DNA of 45,405 nt from positions 1 through 45,405 of the IMG/VR virus record IMGVR_UViG_3300034106_001777, one strand, 5' to 3'. Positions 1 through 7,999 of the stretch are shown in pieces (position 1 is the stretch's first letter; each line of letters starts with the position of its first letter). The notes under the pieces are model-generated. The model worked only from the letters and a program-made list of their open reading frames with translations, did not search any database and was not told the DNA's origin. Position numbers and translations under genes: made by a program. The stretch comes from a virus.

Positions 1-513
1 TATTATTACACCTCCACGCAAGCCAAGATAGAGCAGCTTACTCAATATAACGCCACTCTTATGGCGAATGTTGAACAGATGGAACAAGTGAACAAACAGA
101 ACATCGCTACGATTAATAATCTTCAGGCTGGTTATCAGCAGGCACAGGAGAACTTTGCTGCGCTTCAGAATAACTTTACGGAAATACGTCGTCAGAATAA
201 CGAATTGAGAGACAGACTCGGAAAGCACGAGTTGGATGTCCTCGCAGCTGCAAAACCGGGTTTGGTTGAAAAGATACTAAACAGCGCAGCTGAAAAAGCA
301 ATGAGATGTTTTGAACTTGAGTCTGGATCGGTTCTAACAGACAAAGAAAAGGAAGCAAAGAATGCAAGAGCGTTTAACAGCGAGTGTCCTTGGATTTATG
401 ATCGTCTTGTCGCTAGCGGCATGCTCACGCCCAGCGCCAGTGGAACCACCACCGAAGATAATAACGGAGACACAAATAGTGAAACCTCCGAAACCGTCGG
501 TTCCAACCCCTGA
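1..513 (+). CDS. inner-membrane spanin subunit (Rz-like), 5' end outside the window
   Basis: The frame is open from base 1, so the start and probably the N-terminal membrane anchor lie upstream; 170 residues are visible. They form a long Gln/Asn/Glu-rich helical stretch (about visible residues 5-75), as expected for the periplasmic coiled coil of an i-spanin, followed by a more compact part with the motif CPWIYDRLVASGM and a Ser/Thr/Asn-rich tail. The main support is context: a lipoprotein gene starts inside it in another frame (362-718), the classic nested Rz/Rz1 arrangement. Spanins join and fuse inner and outer membranes at the end of lysis. The ATG at 61 is internal, because the reading frame continues upstream of it. 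Confidence 0.72.
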   Translation, partial: YYYTSTQAKIEQLTQYNATLMANVEQMEQVNKQNIATINNLQAGYQQAQENFAALQNNFTEIRRQNNELRDRLGKHELDVLAAAKPGLVEKILNSAAEKAMRCFELESGSVLTDKEKEAKNARAFNSECPWIYDRLVASGMLTPSASGTTTEDNNGDTNSETSETVGSNP

Positions 514-718
514 CGAATTGAATCTAAGAGAAGTAAAATTCGCGGTCATTACACCCGAAAACGCAGAAGAAATTTTCTCAAAGGTAAAGGGAGACAAAGT
601 TCTCTTTGCTCTCACAGCGAAGGACTATGAGAACATTTCTCTCAACTTAAGTGACATTCGAGCATACATACAGCAGCAAAAAGAAATCATTGTGATATAT
701 GAAAAGCAGTGGGACTAA
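362..718 (+). CDS. outer-membrane spanin lipoprotein (Rz1-like)
   Basis: 118 residues. A short signal peptide (residues 1-20) ends in a clear lipobox, LSLAAC, with the lipidated Cys at 21, followed by a Pro-rich stretch (PAPVEPPP and more prolines). This is the usual o-spanin plan: an outer-membrane lipoprotein that contacts the C-terminus of the i-spanin. It begins 152 bases inside the preceding gene in a different frame, with a good ribosome site (AAGGAAG) about 5 bases before the ATG. The roughly 75-residue globular tail is longer than in lambda Rz1 but within the range of non-embedded o-spanins. A terminator hairpin follows at 746-772. Confidence 0.75.
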   Translation: MQERLTASVLGFMIVLSLAACSRPAPVEPPPKIITETQIVKPPKPSVPTPDELNLREVKFAVITPENAEEIFSKVKGDKVLFALTAKDYENISLNLSDIRAYIQQQKEIIVIYEKQWD

Positions 719-720
719 AA

Positions 721-728
721 TATAAATA
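721..728 (+). promoter_or_regulatory. T4-type late promoter motif
   Basis: TATAAATA, an exact match to the T4 late promoter -10 element used by sigma gp55. It lies 74 bases before the start at 802, with a hairpin (746-772) between the two. The match is seen; promoter activity is inferred. Confidence 0.5.
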
Positions 729-745
729 GTCTCGATTGGTTTTAG

Positions 746-772
746 ATGGCCCTTCAGGGGCCATTGTTCTTT
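746..772 (+). terminator. rho-independent terminator after the spanin genes
   Basis: ATGGCCC (746-752), loop TTCAG, GGGCCAT (758-764), then TGTTCTTT. A 7-bp GC-rich stem with a modest T tract. It lies downstream of the late-promoter motif at 721, so late transcripts from that motif would have to pass it. Confidence 0.7.
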
Positions 773-801
773 ATAGAATGTGATTTCTTTCAGGAAACAA
801 A

Positions 802-1269
802 ATGACTGACACCGAAGTAAACGTTCTAAAGACAGATGTCGCTCTTATCAAAAAAGACATTAAACAGATAGAGAGAGTATTTAATAAAGTCGACCACGCA
901 GTTGGTGACATGGCCGAGCTACATAAGATAGCTGCGGTTCAAGAGAAGATTCTTGAGAACGCTGAAAGAAGAATTGAAAACCTAGAAGATACCTTTATTA
1001 AACATGCCGATGATGAGGCTGAGCATCGTAAAGAACTCAGCAAAGTAATCGCCGACATGAGAGAGGACGCTCAGATACAAAGAGAACGTCGTCACAAAGA
1101 AGTATTAGAGTCAATACAGAATATGCATACGGTCATAACTGCAAAACTTGAGACTCAGGATGCAAGAATACAAGCCCTTGAAAACTGGAGATGGTGGATC
1201 CTCGGTGCAGCCGCGGTCTTGATCTTCCTCTTTGACAGATATGAATCCCTGATGTCACTTTTTGGTTGA
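802..1269 (+). CDS. coiled-coil protein with C-terminal membrane anchor
   Basis: 155 residues. Residues 1-120 are highly charged and helical, with heptad-like spacing. Residues 129-145 (after ENWRWW) form one transmembrane helix, followed by a short charged end. This plan (N-terminal coiled coil, Trp cluster, one C-terminal helix) resembles XhlA-type holin-associated proteins and some phage tail or baseplate-associated membrane proteins. It sits next to the spanins, so a lysis role is possible, but no sequence motif fixes it. Its leader holds a late-promoter motif (721) and a hairpin (746-772). Confidence 0.6.
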   Translation: MTDTEVNVLKTDVALIKKDIKQIERVFNKVDHAVGDMAELHKIAAVQEKILENAERRIENLEDTFIKHADDEAEHRKELSKVIADMREDAQIQRERRHKEVLESIQNMHTVITAKLETQDARIQALENWRWWILGAAAVLIFLFDRYESLMSLFG

Positions 1270-1293
1270 CATTTGGGATATATGGAATATATT
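1266..1293 (+). promoter_or_regulatory. sigma70-like promoter for the primase operon
   Basis: TTGACA (1266-1271), a 16-base spacer, TATATT (1288-1293). It overlaps the stop codon of the preceding gene and precedes the primase start at 1328. Confidence 0.6.
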
Positions 1294-1327
1294 GTAATTC
1301 AATATCATGCAACTAATGTGAGGCAAC

Positions 1328-2335
1328 GTGGTAGATTTTGTAGATCTCCAATACGCGACTATGCTTTCGAGCCGATTGGATCGGTTTAAAGTTCGGTCGA
1401 CGAATCCGTATAAGATAAACTTCAGGTGCCCTGTCTGCGGCGACTCTCAGACGTCAAAGACGAAGGCACGAGGCTGGCTGCTCGAAAAAGATAACAGCTT
1501 CCACTTCTACTGCCATAACTGCGGCGCAAGCCAATCGTTCTCGTACTTTCTCAAGAGTATTGACGGTATGGCATATAATGATTACATCGCAGAAAAGTTT
1601 GTGAAGGACGCGAAGAAGTCCGATGCGTCCATCTTAGAAAAAACAAAATTTGAAAAGCCTGTGTTCAATGTTGACCCTCTTAAACAACTTAAGAAGGTGA
1701 GTCAACTATCCACGGATCATCCTCTTAAAAAGTACGTAATGAAAAGAGGAATTCCACCACAGCACCACTATCGAATGTATTTTGCCCCAAAGTTTAAAAC
1801 TTGGATCAATAGCATTATTCCAAATAAGTTTGAGAACGTAGGCAAAGACGAACCTCGTCTCGTAATTCCATTCTTTGATGAGAACGGAAAGATGTTTGGT
1901 GTGTCGGCTCGTGGTTTTGATCCGAACGGCGTAAGATACATTACCATTATGTTTGAAGAACGTTCTAAGATCTTTGGCCTCGACACTGTAAATTTTGAAC
2001 AGACATACTTCGTAGTTGAAGGTGCTCTCGACTGTATGTTTCTTTCAAACGCTGTTGCAATGGCAGGTGCTGACGGAAACGTAAGTGGTCTGAAAAGAGC
2101 TGACAACGCGATCTTTGTATTCGATGCTGAGCCTCGGAATAAAGAGATCCATAAAAGGATTGAGAGGCTCATCAACGCCGGTTATCGAGTGTGCGTATGG
2201 CCCTCTAGCGTGCCTGGCAAGGATATAAATGAAATGGTTCTAAACGGTATATCAAACGTTGAAGAAGTCATTCGAGAAAACACTTATAAGGGTCTTCAAG
2301 CGACACTTAAGTTAGCATCATGGAGAAAAGTATGA
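1328..2335 (+). CDS. 61: T4 gp61-like DNA primase
   Basis: 335 residues, close to the 342 of T4 gp61. It makes the RNA primers for lagging-strand synthesis with the gp41-type helicase. An N-terminal zinc-binding module is visible as C34-x2-C37 and C62-x2-C65. The Toprim catalytic core follows, with EGALD (Glu231) and FVFDAE (Asp266) as the metal-binding acidic residues. The start is GTG at 1328, after GTGAGGCAAC. It opens an operon with dihydrofolate reductase and thymidylate synthase, with ATGA overlaps between all three. No helicase gene is in this window. Confidence 0.9.
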   Translation: MVDFVDLQYATMLSSRLDRFKVRSTNPYKINFRCPVCGDSQTSKTKARGWLLEKDNSFHFYCHNCGASQSFSYFLKSIDGMAYNDYIAEKFVKDAKKSDASILEKTKFEKPVFNVDPLKQLKKVSQLSTDHPLKKYVMKRGIPPQHHYRMYFAPKFKTWINSIIPNKFENVGKDEPRLVIPFFDENGKMFGVSARGFDPNGVRYITIMFEERSKIFGLDTVNFEQTYFVVEGALDCMFLSNAVAMAGADGNVSGLKRADNAIFVFDAEPRNKEIHKRIERLINAGYRVCVWPSSVPGKDINEMVLNGISNVEEVIRENTYKGLQATLKLASWRKV

Positions 2336-2829
2336 AGAATGTAAATGCTATTTTAGCTCACGATGCTTTTTGGGGAATTGGAAAGGACGGTGATCTTCCT
2401 TGGCCAAAGAATAGCGATGATCTTAAATGGTTTAAAGAAAAGACGCTCGGTGGTGTCGTTGTGATGGGTAGAAAGACTTGGGAGAGTCTACACGTCAAGC
2501 CATTACCTAATAGACTCAACTACGTTATCTCGTCTTCGAATAATATTTCGCGTGGCTATCATGGTACGTATGGCGGCAATGATATTGTAGAAGTAATTAA
2601 AGATAAGATTGTGAAACGATACTCGGATCATTCTAAAATCTGGATCATCGGTGGTGCGCAGCTCGTTGAGAGTTGTCTTGAAATCATTGATGAACTCTGG
2701 TTAAACGATGTCGGCGGTGTTTATGATTGCGATACATTCCTTCCTAAACAAAAGATCACGGAACAGTTTCATATGGGTAGCGTAGAAGTTTTAAGTTTTG
2801 GAATTATTACAAAGTGGGTTAAAAGATGA
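2332..2829 (+). CDS. frd: dihydrofolate reductase
   Basis: 165 residues from the preferred start at 2332. This ATG overlaps the primase stop (ATGA) and has GGAG 6 bases upstream; the in-frame ATG at 2320 has no such site. The enzyme reduces dihydrofolate with NADPH, recycling the cofactor used by thymidylate synthase next door. Recognisable parts are WGIGKDGDLPW near the N-terminus, the acidic substrate-binding residue in SDDLKWFK, the NADPH-binding VVMGRKTWES and the second dinucleotide motif IWIIGGAQL. The order frd then td matches T4. Confidence 0.95.
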   Translation: MKNVNAILAHDAFWGIGKDGDLPWPKNSDDLKWFKEKTLGGVVVMGRKTWESLHVKPLPNRLNYVISSSNNISRGYHGTYGGNDIVEVIKDKIVKRYSDHSKIWIIGGAQLVESCLEIIDELWLNDVGGVYDCDTFLPKQKITEQFHMGSVEVLSFGIITKWVKR

Positions 2830-3716
2830 AACAGTATCATAAATTACTCGAAGATATCCTAGAGTACGGAGAGGACGTAAATGACAGGACAGGAACAGGG
2901 ACAAGATCCATATTCGGTTACCAAATGCGATTTAATTTACAAGACGGATTCCCTGCAGTTACGACAAAAAAGCTCGCATGGAAAGCAGTCGTTGGAGAAC
3001 TACTCTGGTTCCTCGAAGGTGGAACAGACGAACGGCGTTTGGCGGAACTCACTTTTAACAAACATCGCGTCGACCTTATCGGAAGATCTACAATTTGGAC
3101 CGCCAATGCCGACACTCAAGGGAAGGCTCTTGGATACATCAACAATGAATTCACCAAAGAGCTTGGCCCAGTCTATGGAGCTCAGTGGCGCAACTTCAAC
3201 AACATCAAGGGTGGAGACTGGGGAGTCGACCAGATCGTGGATGTTATCCGACAGATACAAACCAACCCTGACTCAAGAAGAATTATCCTTTCAGCATGGA
3301 ACCCTCTACAGACCTCCGAAATGGCCCTACCGCCCTGTCACGTACTCACGCAGTTTCGGGTCGTTAACGGTAAGTTGAGTTGCCAGATGTATCAGAGAAG
3401 CGGCGACGCCGGTCTCGGAATTCCATTTAACATTGCTTCATACTCTCTATTAACTCATATCATAGCAAAAGAATGTAATCTAGGCGTTGGCGATTTTGTT
3501 CATACTATCGGAGACGCACATATCTATACGAACCATATCGAACAAGTAAGAGAACAATTGACTCGCGAAGAGTTTCCTCTTCCTACTCTACACATAGACA
3601 CCGACTTTGATCTCATGGATAGACTTAAGAACGGATTTAGACTCGACGACGTAAATAAGTTTCAACTTATAAACTATTTTCATCATTCAACTATCAAAAT
3701 GGACATGGCAGTGTGA
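2826..3716 (+). CDS. td: thymidylate synthase (ThyA type)
   Basis: 296 residues. It methylates dUMP to dTMP using methylene-tetrahydrofolate, giving dihydrofolate that the preceding gene product reduces. The catalytic Cys is Cys171 in LPPCHVLTQF; the phosphate-binding arginines lie in NDRTGTGTRS and PDSRRIILSAWNP, and the dUMP-binding GDAHIYTNH is intact. The C-terminus IKMDMAV fits the mobile ThyA tail. It overlaps frd by 4 bases. Unlike T4 td there is no group I intron: the frame is continuous. Confidence 0.97.
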   Translation: MKQYHKLLEDILEYGEDVNDRTGTGTRSIFGYQMRFNLQDGFPAVTTKKLAWKAVVGELLWFLEGGTDERRLAELTFNKHRVDLIGRSTIWTANADTQGKALGYINNEFTKELGPVYGAQWRNFNNIKGGDWGVDQIVDVIRQIQTNPDSRRIILSAWNPLQTSEMALPPCHVLTQFRVVNGKLSCQMYQRSGDAGLGIPFNIASYSLLTHIIAKECNLGVGDFVHTIGDAHIYTNHIEQVREQLTREEFPLPTLHIDTDFDLMDRLKNGFRLDDVNKFQLINYFHHSTIKMDMAV

Positions 3717-3758
3717 AGTAAAATATTGTATATAACTTCAAAAAGCTCTTGAGATAAG

Positions 3759-3766
3759 AATAAATA
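3759..3766 (+). promoter_or_regulatory. T4-type late promoter motif before nrdB
   Basis: AATAAATA, followed by C, 108 bases before the nrdB start. A UUCG hairpin (3817-3832) lies between the two. Confidence 0.4.
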
Positions 3767-3816
3767 CTACATGTTGACTAAAACAGACTAAAATCCACAA
3801 TATATGTATTTGATAA

Positions 3817-3840
3817 ACCCTATTCGTAGGGTGTTGATTC
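3817..3840 (+). terminator. UUCG hairpin in the td-nrdB intergenic region
   Basis: ACCCTA, TTCG tetraloop, TAGGGT (3817-3832), then GTTGATTCATTTT. The 6-bp stem is capped by a stabilising UUCG loop, but the T tract is weak. It may terminate the td transcript or act as a leader or 3'-end stabilising structure. The rest of 3717-3873 is AT-rich with no gene. Confidence 0.5.
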
Positions 3841-3873
3841 ATTTTCACTAATAACGATAAGAGGTACTTACGC

Positions 3874-5154
3874 ATGCTGGACGTTTCGAATAACGAAATA
3901 AGAAAGACAGTGAGCTATGTTTCGAAAAGAGACGGTTCAACTGAAAACTTCGATAGAAATAAAATTGTTACCGCAGTTTCAAAAGCTATGAGATCAGTTG
4001 GAATTAAAAGTAAAACTATACCAGAAGAAGTTTCATTGGAAGTGGCCGATAAACTTAACAGCGATGCTCTCAATGATGTTATCGTAAGCGTCGACGCAAT
4101 TCATAGAACAGTTGAAAACGTAATCATGGATATGGGTCTGCACGATCTCGCTCGAGAATACATCCTCTATCGTTATAACAATATGCCAAGTATCTTTCGT
4201 AAGAGAACAAATCTTAAACCTTACGAATATCCACAACTCATCGAGTACCTTGAAGCAATCCGCCATTCCTATTGGGTTCATACAGAGTTTAACTATTCAT
4301 CCGACATTCAGGATATGAAGGTTCGTATGACTCCTCAGGAAGCAGATATTGTAAAGAAGGCAATGCTTGCTATCTCTCAGATCGAAGTTCAAGTCAAAAC
4401 GTTCTGGGCGAAGGTTGGCGATAAGATGCCAAAGCCAGAAGTACAAGCCGTTGGTGTTACCTTTGGTGAGTCTGAAGTTCGTCATGCTGATGCGTATTCA
4501 AACCTTCTTGAGATAATGGGTCTTAACTCTGAGTTTGAGAACCTAGTTGAAGTACCAGCGATTAAGAAGCGTATCGCATATCTCGAGCAGTCGCTTCAGA
4601 CTCCAGTTGATGATAAGGACTACTTCCATAAGATCATTCTCTTTTCTATGTTCGTTGAAAATGTATCGCTATTCTCTCAGTTCCTTATTATGATGGCATT
4701 CAATAAACATAAGAACGTCCTTAAGGGTATCTCTAACGCTGTTGAAGCTACCTCAAAAGAAGAAGACATTCACGCTCGTTTTGGTTTCGAACTCGTGAAT
4801 ATCATTAAAGCAGAGAACCCAGACTGGTGGAACAAGGATACCATATCCGAAGTCAACCGTCTCTGCAAAGAAGCATATAAGGCAGAAGCTATGATCGTTG
4901 ATTGGATCTATGGTGATTCGGATCTTGACTTTCTTCCGAAAGAAACCGTAAAAGAATTCCTCAAGCACCGTTTCAATCAGTCGCTTCAGGCAATCGACCT
5001 TAAACCTATCTATGAAACCGATGTCAATGTAGTGAAGAGCACGAACTGGTTTGTTGAAGAAATCCTCAGCACAAAGAACGTTGACTTCTTCGTCAAGCGT
5101 AGCACTGCATACTCAAAGAAGACAAAGTCATTCACAGAATCAGATCTATTCTAA
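3874..5154 (+). CDS. nrdB: class I ribonucleotide reductase beta subunit with N-terminal ATP cone
   Basis: 426 residues, longer than a normal NrdB (about 375) because residues 10-100 form an ATP cone (KRDGSTENFDRNKIV, then AIHRTVENVIMDMG and AREYILYRY). This allosteric domain is normally on NrdA. The metal-binding helices are intact: Glu171, E201-x2-H204, Glu262 and E297-x2-H300. Tyr208, four residues after His204, matches the E. coli Tyr122 radical position. The subunit provides the radical for NDP reduction by NrdA (5374-7029). By analogy with bacterial NrdB proteins carrying an ATP cone, dATP would inhibit by changing beta-subunit oligomerisation. ATG at 3874. Confidence 0.93.
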   Translation: MLDVSNNEIRKTVSYVSKRDGSTENFDRNKIVTAVSKAMRSVGIKSKTIPEEVSLEVADKLNSDALNDVIVSVDAIHRTVENVIMDMGLHDLAREYILYRYNNMPSIFRKRTNLKPYEYPQLIEYLEAIRHSYWVHTEFNYSSDIQDMKVRMTPQEADIVKKAMLAISQIEVQVKTFWAKVGDKMPKPEVQAVGVTFGESEVRHADAYSNLLEIMGLNSEFENLVEVPAIKKRIAYLEQSLQTPVDDKDYFHKIILFSMFVENVSLFSQFLIMMAFNKHKNVLKGISNAVEATSKEEDIHARFGFELVNIIKAENPDWWNKDTISEVNRLCKEAYKAEAMIVDWIYGDSDLDFLPKETVKEFLKHRFNQSLQAIDLKPIYETDVNVVKSTNWFVEEILSTKNVDFFVKRSTAYSKKTKSFTESDLF

Positions 5155-5166
5155 GGAGAACATATA

Positions 5167-5370
5167 ATGAGAAAAGAAATCTTAATTGCGCTTCGAGACC
5201 ACGCGATTGCGCATATCAATAAGCATAAGGTAAACGTTGAAATCTATTTGAATAATCCAGTCGGAGTTGGTGAGCATTCAGATATCATGGACACAATAGA
5301 AAAGGAACTCGAGGAGATGGCAAAGTACCACGATCAACTCGAAATTATTAATACATATTTTAAGGAATAA
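5167..5370 (+). CDS. small conserved protein between nrdB and nrdA
   Basis: 67 residues, not assigned to a named family. Mostly helical, with the motifs HAIAHINKHKVNVEIYL and GEHSDIMDTIEKELEE, and several His and Glu that could bind metal. It has a strong ribosome site (AAGGAGAA) and ends 3 bases before nrdA, so it is translated with the RNR genes. Proteins of this look occur in other T4-like marine phages near RNR genes (recollection, not searched). An RNR accessory role is inference. Confidence 0.7.
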   Translation: MRKEILIALRDHAIAHINKHKVNVEIYLNNPVGVGEHSDIMDTIEKELEEMAKYHDQLEIINTYFKE

Positions 5371-5373
5371 TAA

Positions 5374-7029
5374 ATGGAAAAATTCTATTGGCTCAACGAT
5401 GACTCAAGAAAGTTTTTGTCTCGCGGATATCTAAGCGAAGGTGAAACTCCTGAGGAACGCATTCGTGCGATTGCTGATACTGCAGAAAAGTATTTGACCA
5501 TGCCAGGATATGCTGACAAGTTCTATGACTACATGGCTCGTGGTTTCTACTCTCTGTCGTCGCCAGTCTGGGCAAACTATGGTAAGGAAAGAGGACTTCC
5601 AGTATCCTGCTTTGGTTCTTACATCGACGATAACATGGAATCCATTCTATACGGTGTCGCCGAGAACGGAATGCTTATGAAGAACGGCGGAGGTACTTCC
5701 GGTTACTTCGGTGCAGTACGTCATCGTGGTGCTCCTATTCGTGACTCGGGCGAGTCTTCGGGTTCTGTGCACTTTATGCAGCTATATGATTCGTTGGCTT
5801 CAGTCGTATCTCAGGGTTCTGTTCGTCGTGGCTTCTTTGCTGCATATCACGACATCGATCACCCAGACGCAGACGAGTTTCTTGACATCGGAACGGAAGG
5901 AAATCCAATTCAGGGACTAACGACCGGTGTTGTTGTTTCAAACGAATTCATTCAGGCAATGAAGGATGGAGACGCAGAAAAACGTCGTCTTTGGGCAAAG
6001 GTTCTTCAGCGTCGTTCTGAGATTGGTTATCCATATGTTCTCTTCGGAGATAATGTTAACAATAACAAGCCTCAAGTATATAAGGATAAAGACCTCAAGA
6101 TCCATGCATCGAACATGTGTATTGAGATCGCGCTTCCTTCTTCCGTAGAAGAAACCTTTACTTGCGTTCTATCGTCAATCAACGTTCTTCATTGGGATGA
6201 GATCATTAAGACCGATGCGATCGAAGTCATGACTTATTTCCTCGACACAGTATGCGAGGAGTTCATTCGTAAGACTGAAGGCCAAGAATATCTCAAGAGA
6301 GCTCGTCAGTTCGCAATCAATCACAGAGCACTTGGTGTAGGAATACTTGGATGGCATTCATATCTTCAGTCAAAGATGATTGCATTTGAGTCAAAAGAAG
6401 CCGCTCAAAAGAATCTTGAGATCGCAAAGGTCCTTCGTGAACAGAGCCATAGAGCTTCTAAAGTTCTCGCAGAAATGTTTGGCGAGGCTCCTCTTCTTGT
6501 TGGTTACGGAATGCGCAATACGACTACGATGGCTATCGCTCCAACAAAGAGCAGCTCGTTCATCCTTGGTCAAGTAAGTCAATCCATCGAGCCAGAGTTC
6601 TCTAACTGCTACGTGAAGGATCTCGCAAAGATGAAGGTTACGATTAAGAACCCTTATCTTCTTCAGCTGCTTCAGGAAAAAGGTATGGACACGGAAGAAG
6701 TTTGGGACTCCATTAAGATAGCAGACGGTTCCGTTCAACACCTAAGCTTCTTGTCTCAGGAAGAGAAGGATGTATTCAAGACGTTCGCAGAAATCAATCC
6801 ATACACGATCATCGATCATGCGGCTGTCCGTCAAGAATATATAGATCAGGGGCAAAGCCTTAACCTCATGTTGGATCCTCACATGTCCGTGAAGGAAATA
6901 AACCAACTATACCTATATGCGCATGAAATGGGTGTTAAGAGTCTCTACTACAGCTACTCGATGTCTGCTGCGCAGTCGTTGACTAGAAAAAGAGTGATGG
7001 CAAGCAGCTGCGCAGCCTGCGAAGCCTAA
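5374..7029 (+). CDS. nrdA: class I ribonucleotide reductase alpha subunit without ATP cone
   Basis: 551 residues, shorter than E. coli NrdA (761): the N-terminal ATP cone is absent. The catalytic core is complete. Active-site Cys79 (PVSCFGSY) pairs with Cys264 (TFTCVLSS); the thiyl radical Cys249 lies in SNMCIEIALP with Glu251. The radical-transfer tyrosines are Tyr525 and Tyr526 (SLYYSYS), and the C-terminal redox pair is C546-AA-C549. It reduces ribonucleotides with NrdB. The phage glutaredoxin at 29814-30065 is a likely electron donor. Overall activity control must reside in the cone on NrdB. Confidence 0.95.
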   Translation: MEKFYWLNDDSRKFLSRGYLSEGETPEERIRAIADTAEKYLTMPGYADKFYDYMARGFYSLSSPVWANYGKERGLPVSCFGSYIDDNMESILYGVAENGMLMKNGGGTSGYFGAVRHRGAPIRDSGESSGSVHFMQLYDSLASVVSQGSVRRGFFAAYHDIDHPDADEFLDIGTEGNPIQGLTTGVVVSNEFIQAMKDGDAEKRRLWAKVLQRRSEIGYPYVLFGDNVNNNKPQVYKDKDLKIHASNMCIEIALPSSVEETFTCVLSSINVLHWDEIIKTDAIEVMTYFLDTVCEEFIRKTEGQEYLKRARQFAINHRALGVGILGWHSYLQSKMIAFESKEAAQKNLEIAKVLREQSHRASKVLAEMFGEAPLLVGYGMRNTTTMAIAPTKSSSFILGQVSQSIEPEFSNCYVKDLAKMKVTIKNPYLLQLLQEKGMDTEEVWDSIKIADGSVQHLSFLSQEEKDVFKTFAEINPYTIIDHAAVRQEYIDQGQSLNLMLDPHMSVKEINQLYLYAHEMGVKSLYYSYSMSAAQSLTRKRVMASSCAACEA

Positions 7030-7036
7030 TTTTCTA

Positions 7037-7065
7037 TTTACATTGTCCCCGAATCGGTATACTGT
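7037..7065 (+). promoter_or_regulatory. sigma70-like promoter, divergent member of the repeated family
   Basis: TTTACA (7037-7042), a 17-base spacer containing GAATCGGTA, TACTGT (7060-7065). It shares the GAATCxGTxTA core with the promoters at 24353 and 26763. An inverted repeat ATCGGT/ACCGAT (7053-7058 and 7078-7083) encloses a second one, CTGTA/TACAG. Confidence 0.6.
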
Positions 7066-7097
7066 AGTATTACAGAAACCGATAAGGGATAAATACA

Positions 7098-7292
7098 ATG
7101 GAACTTCAATCCGCGATTGAGTTTGCCCGTAAAATGCGTAGTTTGGCTCGTCGGGCAGACTCCTTTGGTTATAGTCGCCAACAAATCCTAGAAGCCATTA
7201 TTGATGTCGCTCAGAACTACGAAGAAGTTGCTGAACGTGTTGAACTGCAGATGATTATTCAAATGCAAAACGATTGGGTTGAAGCTTCGTAA
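7098..7292 (+). CDS. small helical protein of unknown function
   Basis: 64 residues. Basic N-terminal half (FARKMRSLARRADSFGYSRQQ), acidic C-terminal half, probably all-helical; no family recognised. AAGGG lies about 9 bases before the ATG. It is the first gene behind the promoter at 7037 and precedes the wall-hydrolase gene by 24 bases. Confidence 0.65.
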   Translation: MELQSAIEFARKMRSLARRADSFGYSRQQILEAIIDVAQNYEEVAERVELQMIIQMQNDWVEAS

Positions 7293-7316
7293 TCGAAACA
7301 ACGAACAGGAAATCTA

Positions 7317-7811
7317 ATGCGTTTATCAACACTAACATTTACGTTAACCATGCTTTTAAGTTCTTCTTTGGCATATGCTTCGGCTTGTGACACAGAGGAT
7401 AAAATTCATGCTCTGGCACTCAACATGTATCACGAGGCAAGAGGTGAAGGAAGCGATGCAATGCAGATGGTCGGTGAAGTAACACTTAATCGAGCAGGAA
7501 ATAACCTCTTTCCAAGTACCATATGCGATGTAGTCTATCAGGCGAAAACCGATTCTAACGGTAATCCACTTCGTGGAAAATGTCAGTTCTCTTGGTACTG
7601 CGATGGTAGATCTGATATGCCTCGTGATCGAGAGTTGTGGTCTGAATCAGTAGAGATTGCGACTGGTCTAGTTGATGGTACCGCAGACCTAATTGGTACT
7701 AACGCCACACACTATCACACAAAACGTGTAAAGCCTCATTGGGCTAAACACTATACAAAAGTAGGATACTATGGTGGTCATGTCTTTTATCGTGTTGGAA
7801 GTAAACTATGA
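7317..7811 (+). CDS. secreted cell-wall hydrolase, SleB/CwlJ (Hydrolase_2) family
   Basis: 164 residues. A signal peptide (about residues 1-23, ending AYASA) precedes a Hydrolase_2 domain. The catalytic Glu is probably Glu40 in MYHEARGE; other family marks are EVTLNRAGN, CQFSWYCDG and a His-rich THYHTKRVKPHW. The family cleaves peptidoglycan glycan strands (lytic transglycosylase or amidase type). The signal peptide suggests export by Sec, so it could work as an endolysin that needs no large holin. A two-TM protein gene overlaps its end by 4 bases, which supports a lysis module. A virion-associated role is the alternative. Confidence 0.85.
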   Translation: MRLSTLTFTLTMLLSSSLAYASACDTEDKIHALALNMYHEARGEGSDAMQMVGEVTLNRAGNNLFPSTICDVVYQAKTDSNGNPLRGKCQFSWYCDGRSDMPRDRELWSESVEIATGLVDGTADLIGTNATHYHTKRVKPHWAKHYTKVGYYGGHVFYRVGSKL

Positions 7812-7999
7812 TTCGATGGTATGACTATGCGATGGCCTTTCTGGTTGCCGATCTTTTAACAGGATTGATTATAAATGCTGCGATAGCAGAGACTTTTTGG
7901 CTGCAGATAGGCATAAGTTTACTTTTTGCTCTTATCTGGGATCTTTGGACTAATATATATTGTCAGGTAAGGCTGCGTATGGAAGAAAAACGTGAGTAA
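7808..7999 (+). CDS. small two-helix membrane protein, holin candidate
   Basis: 63 residues with two hydrophobic segments (about 7-27 and 32-52) and a charged C-terminus (RLRMEEKRE), the general shape of a class II holin. It starts in an ATGA overlap with the wall-hydrolase gene. No holin family signature is recognised; the call rests on size, topology and position. Confidence 0.55.
   Translation: MIRWYDYAMAFLVADLLTGLIINAAIAETFWLQIGISLLFALIWDLWTNIYCQVRLRMEEKRE

Noticed and set aside
2881-3378. 165-codon + strand open frame inside thymidylate synthase
   Set aside because: Out of frame with an intact, fully conserved enzyme; no start signal.
7088-7095. GATAAATA before 7098
   Set aside because: Only 2 bases separate the motif from the ATG, so it cannot act as a late promoter for that gene; probably part of the leader.
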